Assembly: GCF_051014445.1 (NCBI RefSeq)
Contig: NC_135140.1
Span: 11,674,001 to 11,738,000, forward strand
Direction: 5' to 3'
From: Colletes latitarsis
Taxonomy: Eukaryota; Arthropoda; Insecta; Hymenoptera; Colletidae
DNA length: 64,000 bases
The translations under genes and the position numbers were made by a program. How positions within the stretch are numbered: the stretch's first letter is position 1; every line of letters starts with the position of its first letter. The notes beneath the pieces were generated by a model. That model made no database searches and had not been told where the DNA came from. It saw only the letters and a list, made by a program, of their open reading frames with translations. Shown here one piece after another: positions 11,780 to 22,803 of this stretch.

Positions 11780-14261
11780 ATGAAGAGAAGCTCTAGTCGA
11801 GACACTCCGCCTCCTCGTGTCAAACGAAGCAGATCCTCCATGGGACGGTAAGAATTTTACCGTCGTTTACTGAAATTTATTTGTTTGAGAAAAATGTTAA
11901 AAATAAACTATACCTTTTTCGTTCAATACTTTTTTGTAATTAAGTGCATTTTATTTCATTATTTTTGAACGTAAAATACAGTGTCGAGTAATTTTGAATT
12001 ATTGTAATTTTATTTCTTGATATTAAAAAGTAATGTAACTTTTGTTATAAATTCTTTTATCTATTTATAGATATGATGATTCCAGTGATGAACGAATAAC
12101 ACCTGAGAGAATTCGTCGTCGTAGTAGGGGCGCAAGAAGTCCTAGTCCACCAACGCGTGCCTCATCACATGCACGTTATGTAGAATCGAGTTCACACAGA
12201 GATGACTATTTAAGAGCACCCAGAGAATTACCCCCAGAGCGTCCATACAGCTATAAAGTTCTTTGTATCAGCTCAATTCATCCAAAAGCCAGCGATGAAG
12301 TGATTAAAGATACTCTTTACAGAGAATACAAAAAGTTTGGTGATTTCTCCATTAGAATTTCTCATGAACTAGATGAGCGTGTTGCATATGTTTGCTTTAG
12401 AAGTTCAGAAGATGCTAGAGATGCAAAACATGCAAAACCAAGAATTATTATGTATGACAAAGTAGCACTTGTTGAGCCAGTTTATGAAAGACCTGATACT
12501 TATCGTCGTCCAAGATCTATCACACCACCTGATTATGAAAGATATTACACTAGAAGCCCTGGTCCAACAGATAGACATAGACCATTAGAAAGATATGAAA
12601 GAGTTTACGGGCCCCCAGTTGGATTGCCTCCACCACACAGAGAGATGAGACGCGAAGCGATTCCTCCACCTCATCATGAGTTTGTTAGACCACCGATTCA
12701 TCATGGTCCACCTCATGTTCATCCTGGTCCACCTCATCATTATGGTCCGCCAAGACATATGATGATACGACATCCGGTTCATGGATTTGAGCGCGTAGAA
12801 AATAAAAAAGATAAATTCCCTAATTATTTACATCATGTTTCACCAGAAGATGATCCACTAGCAACAAGAACTCTCTTTGCAGGAAACTTGGAAATCAATA
12901 TCACTGAAGAAGAATTAAGAAGGATTTTCAGTAAATATGGAATTGTAGATGATATTGATATCAAAAGACCTCCACCAGGAACAGGAAATGCTTATGCTTT
13001 TGTCAGATTTCAGACTTTAGATATGGCACACAGGTGTAAAGTTGAACTTTCCGGGCAATATATAGGAAAATTTCAATGTAAAATTGGTTATGGAAAAGCT
13101 ACTCCCACAACGAGAATTTGGGTTGGTGGTTTAGGACCATGGACTTCTGTTCCACAACTAGAAAGAGAATTTGATCGATTCGGAGCAATAAAGAAAATTG
13201 ATTACATAAAAGGCGACAGTAATGCCTATATTCTGTATGATTCGATCGATGCGGCTCAAGCTGCTGTAAAAGAAATGAGAGGATTTCCTTTAGGTGGTCC
13301 AGACAGAAGACTGAGAGTAGATTTTGCAGATGTAACTCCAGGATTTGGATTTAAGCCAAGACCTTACTCTGAAGAAAGCGGAGAGTTTAGACCAAGACCA
13401 GTAGATTACGAGTCTTCTTATGATCCCTATGGACCAGATAGTGACTTTGGTTATGGACCAAGAGGATTCAGAGGTAGGGGATCTGCTCCATGGCACGACA
13501 GGAGAGGTGGAGGAAGAGGAGGCTATCGTGGAACTTACCCAGACAGTTATATAAGAGATGAAGCTGATTGGTCTAGCCGTAGACCACCACCAGAGTTAGA
13601 GTATGAAACCCCCAGAAGCTTACGTCGTTCTTTATCAAGAGAACCTGGTGTAGATAGATCGAGATCAAGATCTCCTCGTAGAAGACAAATTGATTCAGAT
13701 TCAGATTCAGAGAATACTCGTACTGGAATGCTTTCAACCTCTCGAACGTTGCCGGAGGTTGCAAGAAAATCAATAGCAGTATGGCAAGGAGCACTAATCT
13801 TAAAAAATTCTCTATTTCCAGCCAAGTTTCATTTAACTGATGGTGATACAGAAATAATTGAAGCCTTAATGAAAGATGAAGATGGAAAACATATGCTAAG
13901 AATTACACAAAGATTACGTTTAGATCAACCTAAATTAGATGATGTATCAAAGAGAATTCAAACTTCCAGTTCGCATGCTATTTTCCTAGGACTGGCTGGT
14001 TCAAGCACAGTTATTTCTACAGACGATACGAACGTGCAGACTCGACCATTACGTAACTTAGTGTCATACTTGAAACAAAAAGAGGCAGCAGGAGTTATTT
14101 CATTGCTTAACAAAGACACAGAAGGGACTGGAGTTCTTTATGCATTTCCACCCTGTGCATTTTCTACAGAACTATTGAAAAGAACCTGTCCAAGTCTCAG
14201 TGAAGAAGGACTCAAAGAGGATCATCTGGTAATCGTCGTTGTTAAGGGGGGTAGCGCTTAG
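11780..14261 (+). CDS. nito: Spenito / RBM15-type RNA-binding protein
   Basis: Nuclear SPEN-family protein that in flies recruits the m6A methyltransferase complex to RNA and acts in splicing and sex determination. Two coding exons: 11780-11847 and 12071-14261, joined within an Arg codon (CG|A), giving 752 residues. Exon 1 encodes an Arg/Ser-rich start (MKRSSSRDTPPP). RRM1 lies at about residues 80-150 (YKVLCISSI), RRM2 at about 288-361 (RTLFAGNLEIN, NAYAFVRF), RRM3 at about 370-445 (TRIWVGGLGPW). Then come an RGG/RS-rich linker and a C-terminal SPOC domain from about 590 (VWQGALILKNSLFPAKFHL, then FPPCAFS, ending DHLVIVVVKGG). A His/Pro-rich segment separates RRM1 from RRM2. Three RRMs plus a SPOC domain at this short length indicate spenito, not the much larger Split ends. 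Confidence 0.96.
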
Positions 14262-17240
14262 ATATATATGTGCGTGTGTGTGTATATATATCTATATATG
14301 TATATACATATATATGCAGATACATAAATATATAGATATATAGATGTATACTGACTAAGGTGTTTAGTATCATCACTTTAAATACATTATTTGCAGCTTT
14401 CGAAAAAGTTTCATATGGATATTAAGTATTCGTCTGACTCTAAGGAGTTTGTAAATTAATATAATTTTTTATATAATAATTTTTTTTTAGAGGATCATAT
14501 TTTTTGTCTTCTTAAAATTTTAATCCTTGAATTACAAGAAACCAATTCCAATTCAAAGCATGTTTGTCTGATATATCGTGCACTGCGTATAACAATCTTA
14601 CGATAGTAACGTGGAAACCTTTTTCACCCATCAATCATGCAATTCAATGAACATCTATAAGCGTTAAAAATTTAGGAAAAATGTGATAGTCTGAAGTTCG
14701 TTAAAACTTGCAAATTTTGTGCATAATCTAATGAAATTTTTTATTTCAGAAGTATAAACAATAAGCATTAAAAATAGTAGGTACAAAAATAAACCCTATG
14801 AAAAAAAAACTAATTTAATTTAAGAAATTCAAAGCAATTATAAAACAAGATGTCTTAACGATTATAAAAGGCAATAGAATTTAATTAACCCTTTTGGATC
14901 TAATATATAAATGATGTTTTAAACTCAATAATTTTGTGACATGTAAAGTATCCTACCTAATTTGAACGTCTTAATTAAATATTTTATTTGCTTTTGATAT
15001 AAGAAAATGTCATAGGAAAACACTATTTGCTTGGAACAGGCAAATATTATAAGCATAAAATTAGTTTCCAAGTTTATATTTTTTGAGATTTCAAAATGTA
15101 CTGATTGTTCTGATTGTAACATCTGGAATCCAAGTCTAAAAGGGTTAATAAGATATGGAAGTAAATAAAACTAAAAACAAAATTTAAAAAAATTTTTAAA
15201 TCAAATTCAAATGAAAGTTACAGCCTACATTAAATATATGAAAATTAAAGATTCTAAACATTCAATGTTACAAATTTCTCAAAATTAAATTAGTTGTGTG
15301 TGAATAATTTTGTTAAGTTGCAAATAATGGAAATATTAAAGTAGAAGATACTAGACATATAAATATTTGTATATCCATTAAAAGCATCAAATTTCTATGA
15401 GTCTGAATTGCTGAATGAAATACTAAAATCATAATAAGGACAAAAGAAGGAATTTAACACATATTTTCGTAATCTTCAATTACAAATTTTTATTACATTG
15501 TATCATATCTTTTTACATGTGTATGAAAAACGTAATGATGAAGCAATTCAGTATTCAATAAGTTATGGACACACTTAAGTAAGATCGAACTATCACAGGT
15601 AACTCATAATGATTCTAGATTTAATATTTACTGTAATTATACACTAGCGCGTGTATACACAGTTCTTTCATATTCGAATGAAATTCCTTGAGGAATCTTT
15701 TATTTCTAAATTTCATTTATTTTTTTATTTTTTTTTTTAATATTTTATACTAAAATAAATCTTGCTTATGAAAAGGGTGGAATATGAAAGATCTGCTTAA
15801 ACTATATTTGATACAGTAATTAAGTCTACTTAATTGTAAAGTTGCATTTTATGATTATGTAGAATTATCTGTGTGATATATACATATAATACTTATATAA
15901 GTGACTTGTGTGGATGTGTTCTGAAAAGTGAACCGAAGAAAGTGAAAGGACAAAATTCTAAAATGGCTTCCTGTGCTTTTCTCTCAGTGAAAAAGGACAA
16001 AATCGTTTTTTTTTTGAAAGGACAGTGTTTAGTGATAAATATTTGAAAAGTATAAAAGAAAAAAAACAGAATGTGTACAGTGAAATGTAAAACAAATCCA
16101 AGTGCTTGTGCTTGGCGACCAACATTGTGACGCTCTTTTAAACTATTACTTTAAAAGTGCGTTACAGTATGGCGCAAACGAAGGTGCAGTGGTTTAATCA
16201 CACAATAGTGTCGGAACAACAAATAGATGACCATTATGCTGAGTCAATGCATTCATTATTTTTAGTTTACCTACCAAAGTTTCAGTGGCTTCGAATGAAA
16301 ACAATAATTATTACATTAGAAATGTAATCTTTTAACAGGAGGATGCGTTGATGTTTTCAGTGTTATCAAAGGATATAACAATTTCTACAATACAAAAAGA
16401 AATCTTTTCCTGGAAAAAATATTTTGGTTAATTTCAGTGGTATTAAAGGAATAGAAAATGATTATTACGTAGAGAAGATTAGTTATATTATTACAAAATG
16501 CATGCTGTGACTTGGCAATCAGTCGCATGGGTTTTAAATGCAAATTTTCTTGTGAAGTTGACCGTGAATTTCGTGATGTGATTTTCTTTGTTTTTTTCAA
16601 GAAGATTATTCCCGTTTCGCATTTAGATTGATTGTGCAGTTAGTGTTCTCTGTGGTCTGTGGCCATTTCTGGCTGTTTAATTCCTAAAAAGTACTGATTT
16701 AAATATGAAAAAAAAAGGAAAAGAAAAATAGTAGCGTTTCCAATTTTTGTCCTACAGAAACAATTGTGTCAAATTTGAAAGTGAAGAATTGCCGGTGCTG
16801 TTTCAAGTGTTCCTTTGTAATTAAACAATTTTTTTAATTAATTGAAATTGAGAAAAAAAAAAGTTTGTTTCAGAGCCACAGCGAAGAAAGGGTTTGGATA
16901 GAAGAGATCGTCTACTGTCTACTGTATTTTATGCTTTATACGAATAAAACAAATAGATTGGCAAATATTTGGAACCTCAATTACTTAATATTGAAGAAAT
17001 ACTTAAGATAAATACATACATATTAATATTTAATCCTTTATTTACCATTCAAAAAAGTAGTTAATATTGTGTAATAATGGAAGTTAAAATTAAATTATAG
17101 TATTTTTTCTAATTCATATTTTCAATAACTTTCTATCAGAATGTAGGTAGTAAAGAAAGTATTGCTACTTCCACTGAATACAATGACGAATGAATTAGTT
17201 AAAGGAATATGGATTATTTGATAATAGTTCTCCATCTACA
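14262..17240. other. probable nito 3' UTR and intergenic DNA
   Basis: An alternating TA/TG microsatellite at about 14258-14347 begins right after the nito stop. The remainder is AT-rich with many candidate polyadenylation signals and no recognisable protein. Where the transcript ends cannot be told from sequence alone. Confidence 0.45.
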
Positions 17241-17242
17241 TC

Positions 17243-17788
17243 TTAACACTTTATCGATCGGTCGTGGTTAAGGCTGCCACTCAGTAAGGACCGGCTTAGT
17301 TGCGAACGCATTTGCTCCTGGTATCGGCTACATTTTCGCTATTCATTGTGTTGTGCTTATACCTTTTGTTTCAAAGAAATGTAATTTTATTCATATTTAT
17401 ACTTTATTTTGCATTTGTTTTATATAATAAAGGGTCTTATAAATTAATATTCATAAAATATATTCAAAGTAATAGTAATTCAATTTTTTAATAATTCTTT
17501 AGAGAAACATGTTCTACGTCTTATCTTTTTCGATTCACATACTCTACATTGTTTTTGTGGTATTTTGTTTTTACCACTTATCACTATTCTTATAAGTTTA
17601 TGCTTCTTTATACATGATAATCTTTCTGGATGATCCCACTGTACGAAAACCGTCGATGGCTAAAAGCCGATTAATAAGCTAGCGGTCGATAAGCATTGGA
17701 AATCGAAAAATCGATTAATAGGCTAGCGGTCGATAAGCATTGGAAATCGAAAAGCCAATTAATAGGCTAGCGGTCGATAAAGTGTTAA
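17243..17788 (-). mobile_element. piggyBac-like remnant, TTAA-flanked, transposase tail only
   Basis: Both ends read TTAA followed by an inverted terminal repeat: TTAACACTTTATCGATCGGTCG on the left and CGGTCGATAAAGTGTTAA on the right. TTAA target sites are diagnostic of piggyBac. On the minus strand, about 17480-17640, a frame reads HPERLSCIKKHKLIRI, then KQCRVCESKKIRRRTC. This resembles the C-terminal cysteine-rich region of piggyBac transposases. The catalytic domain is absent, so the 546-bp element is non-autonomous. The right end is expanded by a 44-bp tandem repeat. Confidence 0.8.
17661..17786. repeat. 44-bp tandem repeat, about 2.8 copies
   Basis: CGATTAATAAGCTAGCGGTCGATAAG recurs with a 44-bp period at 17668, 17712 and 17756. 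The last copy merges into the right terminal repeat of the piggyBac-like remnant, so the array seems to have grown from that terminus. Confidence 0.85.
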
Positions 17789-17808
17789 ATCTTGATCATT
17801 GCGTAGGT

Positions 17809-17880
17809 CAGTGGTTCTTAACCTTTCTTTTTTCCACAAAGCTCTTTTGGCAATTTAATGAAACTCTATATACCCTTTCT
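17809..17880 (+). mobile_element. hAT-like left end, orphan
   Basis: CAGTGGTTCTTAACCTTTC followed by CCACAAAGCTCTTTTGGC matches the well-known terminal consensus of insect hAT elements. No matching right end (GGTTAAGAACCACTG) was found in the window, so this is a fragment or solo end. Confidence 0.55.
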
Positions 17881-18659
17881 ATGCGATGTTCTACAAAATA
17901 ATTGTTTATAATAAATGTTTCTTAAGTAGTTGAATTAATGTTGAAAATTTTAACTTGCTTAGATATGTAAGACGCATGAAACAAGATGAAAGCTTTCAGA
18001 GGTAGTTTTATAAGACTAAGATAAATTTACAAGAAATATCGCTCTTATCTGTTCAGAAAGACCATAAAAGAGAAGGATAGAATAAAAGTCGAGACAGCCA
18101 ATAAATTTAAATGCTAGCTTATCGGTGTCGTAATACAAATACACAATGATGCTAAAGTACAAACAACGATTCAACTTCTTTGCTTTTAATTTCTTTTATA
18201 CGAAAATTTTTGTAACATACTAAAGAAATTTTTCTGGTTAAAATGAGACCAAACGTACTTCAGACCGTATTTATTTATTATTACGTAATGGGTAACTTAT
18301 TTTGTTTTATTAGATAAATAAAGCTATATGTTATATAATAAAGTACATATTATGAAAACAGATTCTTAACTATATGTGAAATATCTAAGGCAATGTTAAG
18401 GAAGGTATGTCACTCATAGCAAAATATCAGAGGAGGTACAGATGCCAGATTCAGCACCCGGTGCCCTACTCACACATGCCCTCTTTTTCGATTATTCCGA
18501 AGCTGCCCGAAGTAATTTCGGACCGCCTCGTAGGAGTCGAGAGAGAAAGGCTCACATTTGCCTTCTCGTTCTTAACAACTGAAATCCGACCTCCTGTCAA
18601 CGGTATACGATTCGGAATCTCGACTGCCCAGGTATTTTTACTTGCCTTTCCTAGAGTTC

Positions 18660-19395
18660 ATTACTGAACTCTGCAAATTACTCCTGGTTTCTATTTGCCT
18701 CTGATGACCTCTGATGACCAGTGCTGACAAAAGTACAGAACTCCCGACAACTTTTGACACCATACAGCGAGTGTTACTGACTGCTCCTGATTACTGCTTG
18801 CCTCTGCTGGACTCTGCTGACCATCGCTTATATTTCTGACAACCTATAACGATTACTACTGACTTCTGCTAACCTCTATTGGTCTTTGCTGATCTCTGTC
18901 AGCGTGTGCTTGTCTCTACTGAACTTTCCTGGCCTCTGCCGAACGCTACTGATCACTGCAGGTATTTCTGATAATGTGTAACGATTATTACTTACTACTG
19001 CATGCCCCTACAAGTCTCTGCTTGCCTTTGCAGGTTTCTGCTTGCCAGTGCATGCCTTTGCTGGCCTCTGCTGAACACTGCTGACCACCCCTGATGCTTC
19101 TGACATCGTATAACAATTACTACATGCTATTGTTCGCCCCTGCTGATCTCTGCTTGCCACTGCATGCCTCTGCTCGTCTCTGCTGACCGCTGCTGACCAC
19201 CTCTGATGCTTCCGACAACATATAACGCTTACTACTTGCTACTATTCGCCCCTGGTGATCTCTGCTTGCCACTGCTGGCCTCTGCTGACCACCGCTTATA
19301 TTTCTGACAACGTATAACGTATGCTGGTCTCTGCTTGCCTCTGCACACCTCTGCTGGCCCCTGTTGACCACTGCTGACCTTTGTTGACAACTCCT
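18660..19395. repeat. left-arm CTGACC minisatellite
   Basis: Short CCTCTGCTGACC/CCTGCTGGCC motifs are organised into units marked by CTGACAACGTATAACGATTA, at about 18837, 18967, 19098, 19210 and 19303. Spacing is irregular, roughly 95-130 bp. Confidence 0.8.
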
Positions 19396-19554
19396 GACAT
19401 GATGTATATGTATTAAAGCTTTGTATAATGTAAATCTATGGCAATAAATAATATAATTGCAAAGAATTCTATGTGTTCTCGTCACTTTTACCTTTCTTTT
19501 CCTCTCCCCATTATTTCCTTAGTTATAAGAAACCGTTTCTCTACTTAAAACTGG

Positions 19555-20075
19555 AATTCCAAAGTGCCCGGAGCGTTTTCTGAAATGCCGGTGACCTTGA
19601 CCCATTTTCGAAACTGGGTCAAGGCCAAATCCTGATTCCCAAAGCGCCCGGAATTTTTCTAAGATTCGATGGCCTTGACCTACTTTCGAAATTGGGTCAA
19701 GGCCATCCGGATTTCCAAGTTGGCCCGAAGATTTCTAAAATTTCGAATGGCCTTGACCTCTTTCGAAATTGGGTCAAGGCCAAAGCCGGATTCTCAAAGT
19801 GCTCGAAATTTTTCTGAGATTCGATGGCCTTGACCTACTTTCGAAATTGGGTCAAGGCCATCCGGATTTCCAAAGCGCCCGGAATTTTTCTAAGATTCGA
19901 ATGGCCTTGACCCACTTTCGAAATTGGGTCAAGGCCAAATCCGGATTCTCAAATTGCCCGGAATTTTTCTAAGATTCGAATGGCCTTGACCCACTTTCGA
20001 AACTGGGCCAAGGTCAAGGTCAAATTCGGATTTCCAAAGTTCCCGGAACATTTCTAAAGTGCTGGTGAACTTGCG
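19555..20075. repeat. central 77-bp hairpin minisatellite, about 7 copies
   Basis: Units start near 19651, 19727, 19805, 19881, 19960 and 20046, with a diverged first unit at about 19560. Each intact unit has the hairpin TGGCCTTGACC(Y)A ... TGGGTCAAGGCCA around a TTCGAAA loop. Spacers read CCGGAATTTTTCTAAGATTCG. The motif TCAAGGCCA fits the FTZ-F1 consensus YCAAGGYCR, and the last unit has TCAAGGTCA. Confidence 0.85.
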
Positions 20076-20249
20076 AAGAAGGTGGTACGCATCTTATAGG
20101 TAAGAGAATGATTTGGAGAGGAAAAGGACGGTAAAAAATGATGAGAACACATAGAATACGTTAAAATTATATCATTTATTGTCATAGATTTACATTATAC
20201 AAAACTTTAATACATATAAACATATTATATTATATTACATCATGTCACA

Positions 20250-21225
20250 AGTTGTCAGCAACGGTCAGCAGTGGTCAGCGATGGTCAGCTGACGTCGGGA
20301 GATGTTGGCAGAGGCCAGCTTAGGTCGGGAGATGCTGGCAGAGGTCAGCAGAGGCTGGCAGTAGCCAGTAGTAATCGTTGTACGTTGCCAGAAATATAAG
20401 CGGTTGTCAGCAGTGGTCAGCAGCGGTCAGCAGAGGTCAACGGAGGCCAGCAGAGGCATACAGAGGCAAGTAGAGTCCAGCAGGGGCAAGCAGTAACAAG
20501 TAGTAATCGTTATACGTTGTCAGAAGTAACAGGAGTGGTCAGTATGCGGTCGGCAGAGTCCAGTGGAGGCAGGCAGAAGTCAGTAGTAATCGTTATACGT
20601 TGTCAGAAGTAACTGGAGTGGTCAGTAGCGGTCAGCAGAGTCCAGCGGAGGCAGGCAGAAGTCAGTAGTAATCGTTATAAGTTGTCAGAAATATAATCGG
20701 TGGTCAGCAGAAGCCAGCAGAGGCTGGGAGAGGCTAACAGTAGCCAGTAGTAATCGTTATACGTTGTCAGAAATTCCAGGAGTGGTCAGCAGCGGTCAGC
20801 AGAGGCCAGCGGAGGCTGGCAGACGTCAGCAGTAACCGTTATACGTTGTCAGAAATTCCAGGAGTGGTCAGCAGCGGTCAGCAGAGGCTGGAAGAGGCTA
20901 ACAGTAGCCAGTCGTAATCGTTATACGTTGTCAGAAGTAACAGGAGTGGTCAGCAGCGGTCAGCAGAGGCCAGCGGAGGCTGGCAGACGTCAGTAGTAAT
21001 CGTTATACGTTGTCAGAAATTCCAGGAGTGGTCAGCAGCGGTCAGCAGAGGCTGGGAGAGGCCAACAGTAGCCAGTCGTAATCGTTATACGTTGTCAGAA
21101 GTAACAGGAGTGGTCAGCAGCGGTCAGCAGAGGCCAGCGGAGGCTGGCAGACGTCAGTAGTAATCGTTATACGTTGTCAGAAATTCCAGGAGTGGTCAGC
21201 AGCGGTCAGCAGAAGCCAGTGGAGA
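20250..21225. repeat. right-arm GGTCAGCAG minisatellite, about 10 units
   Basis: TAATCGTTATACGTTGTCAG recurs about every 80 bp from 20372 to 21165. Two alternating versions (followed by AAATTCCAGGAGTGG or AAGTAACAGGAGTGG) create a higher-order period of about 165 bp at the inner-to-outer end, as in recent unequal-exchange growth. It has about twice as many units as the left arm. Confidence 0.85.
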
Positions 21226-21402
21226 CCTGTTGACGGGAGGTCGGATATTAGTTGCTCAAGAGCGAGAAGGGAAGTGTGAGCCTTTCTCTCTCTACTCCCA
21301 CAAGACGGTCCGAACTTACTTTGGGCAGCTTCGGTAATAATTACATAATAAATATTAATGTAAACGAACACGTATGGCATAAATTAGAAAAAAATTCGAT
21401 TA

Positions 21403-21823
21403 TACACGGTGTTTGGCCACCCATGGGAAAAATTTTAATGAGCAATTCTAGAGGCCAAAATAAGACGAAAATCAAGAATACAAATTTGTTGATTGAGGCT
21501 TCGTTAAAAAGTTATTAACAAAATTATTAATAAAATTTGTCCATTTACACGATTTTTTTTCTCACAAGTGCGTAGGATTTTGGGGGTATGTCTACTTAGC
21601 AAAAATGCTTGTAATCCACCCCTGCAACTAAAAATAATTTTTCCAAGAAGATTCGAAATTATCTAATTTCGCCGAAAAAATTTCTGGTCGGTATGAAACT
21701 TTAAACGTTAGTAAGTTTTTAAGGAAGCCTCAATCAACAAATTGGTATTCTTGATTTTCGTCTTATTTTAGCCTCTGGAATCTTACATTAAAATTTTTCC
21801 TAGGGGTGTTCGAACAACCTGTA
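21403..21823. mobile_element. TACAGGGTG TIR element, 421 bp (copy C)
   Basis: The left end TACACGGTGTTTGGCCACCC and right end GGGGTGTTCGAACAACCTGTA form long inverted repeats that extend through GAGGCCAAAATAAGACG and CGTCTTATTTTAGCCTC. It lies about 60 bp outside the large palindrome. The duplicated target is at most the dinucleotide TA. It has no coding capacity. Confidence 0.8.
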
Positions 21824-22790
21824 TAATATTTCCAATAAGCAAAACTTAACGGGCCGCATTACAAAAGGAATAAAACAATATTTCATCTGAATTTTGCGAA
21901 AACTTATCGATTCTAAGACGAATAGAAGCTGTTGAAACTAACCGTGGTCGTTTCAAAAAATAGTGAAAGAGAGATTATGTCACCTTCTTAACTGTTCTAT
22001 TAGCTATACTAATAATCTATTTCTCACGTATGTACGAGTTTTAGTGACTCGTGATTTCAGTACGTTATTTTCAAATACATTTAATGTGTTACATTGCATA
22101 TTAAATTAAGATATATTAATGTATTCATTTCCAAATTATCTTAATTCTAAATGTGTAATAACAATGTTCTCCAAGCATAAATCTAGAAAGCGGTAAATCT
22201 TATAATCGGTGTATGATTTTACATGACACACTATAGTTTCTAGAATCGTAATTATTAAATGTATTTTTGCAAAACCAATATACGAAGACAAATTTCCTTA
22301 AAGTGTCTAGTTTATAATTATGAAATACTTCGTCGGTAGTAATACCCTATATTGTCCATGAAACAGACTATAATAGAGTGTAGGCATTTGATGGCGGCCA
22401 TATTAGTGAGGTCCAAAGTACGCATGTTTGGGAGGTCAGTAAATCGATCAAAGCTAATGCGAACAAGGTTTGGAGAAGTAATATTGTGTTCGGAACTTCG
22501 TTTGTTTTTACCAAGTGGTCATATATAATTGATGAAATTCCACAAATATTAAAATACAAATGTATAAAATAACAAGTGCTGTATAATACGTAAATTGATA
22601 TGAATGTTTAATTTATTATAGTTACTTTGTAAATTATAACATACTCTTTACGTAAACTACCTTATTGTGTTAATTGGTTATAACTGTACTTTCTTTTACA
22701 CTGTACTAACAAAAGAACTTTAGCTAAGATTTTTAAACAGGAAAGCATATTACTTTCAAGATAAATTATTTTTATCATTTGACTTTTCAG
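21824..22790. other. intergenic and PRPSAP upstream region
   Basis: AT-rich with no recognisable protein. An acceptor (CTTTTCAG) ends at 22790, 13 bp before the PRPSAP start codon, so at least one untranslated exon of that gene probably lies in this stretch. Confidence 0.5.
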
Positions 22791-22803
22791 GAGTGACTGT
22801 AAA

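Larger units (their letters stand above)
18498..21340. repeat. 2.8-kb palindrome (fold-back-like element)
   Basis: The outer arms match in reverse complement: 18498-18610 (CGAAGCTGCCCGAAGTAATTTCGG ... AACTGAAATCCGACCTCCTG) against about 21228-21340 (GGAGGTCGGATATTAGTTG ... CTTTGGGCAGCTTCGG). Inside them lie oppositely oriented CTGACC/GGTCAG minisatellites. Next come matching unique blocks at about 19395-19520 and 20095-20240, both containing ATGTGTTCTCxTCA on one strand or the other. A hairpin minisatellite forms the centre. Long arms made of tandem repeats recall Drosophila Foldback and Galileo elements. No transposase is visible. The open frames across the region are low-complexity artefacts. 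Confidence 0.8.

Noticed and set aside
18407..19485. Open frames in the palindrome, including a 121-residue minus-strand frame at 19120-19485
   Set aside because: They follow the tandem CTGACC units and encode low-complexity repeats; similar frames appear on several strands.
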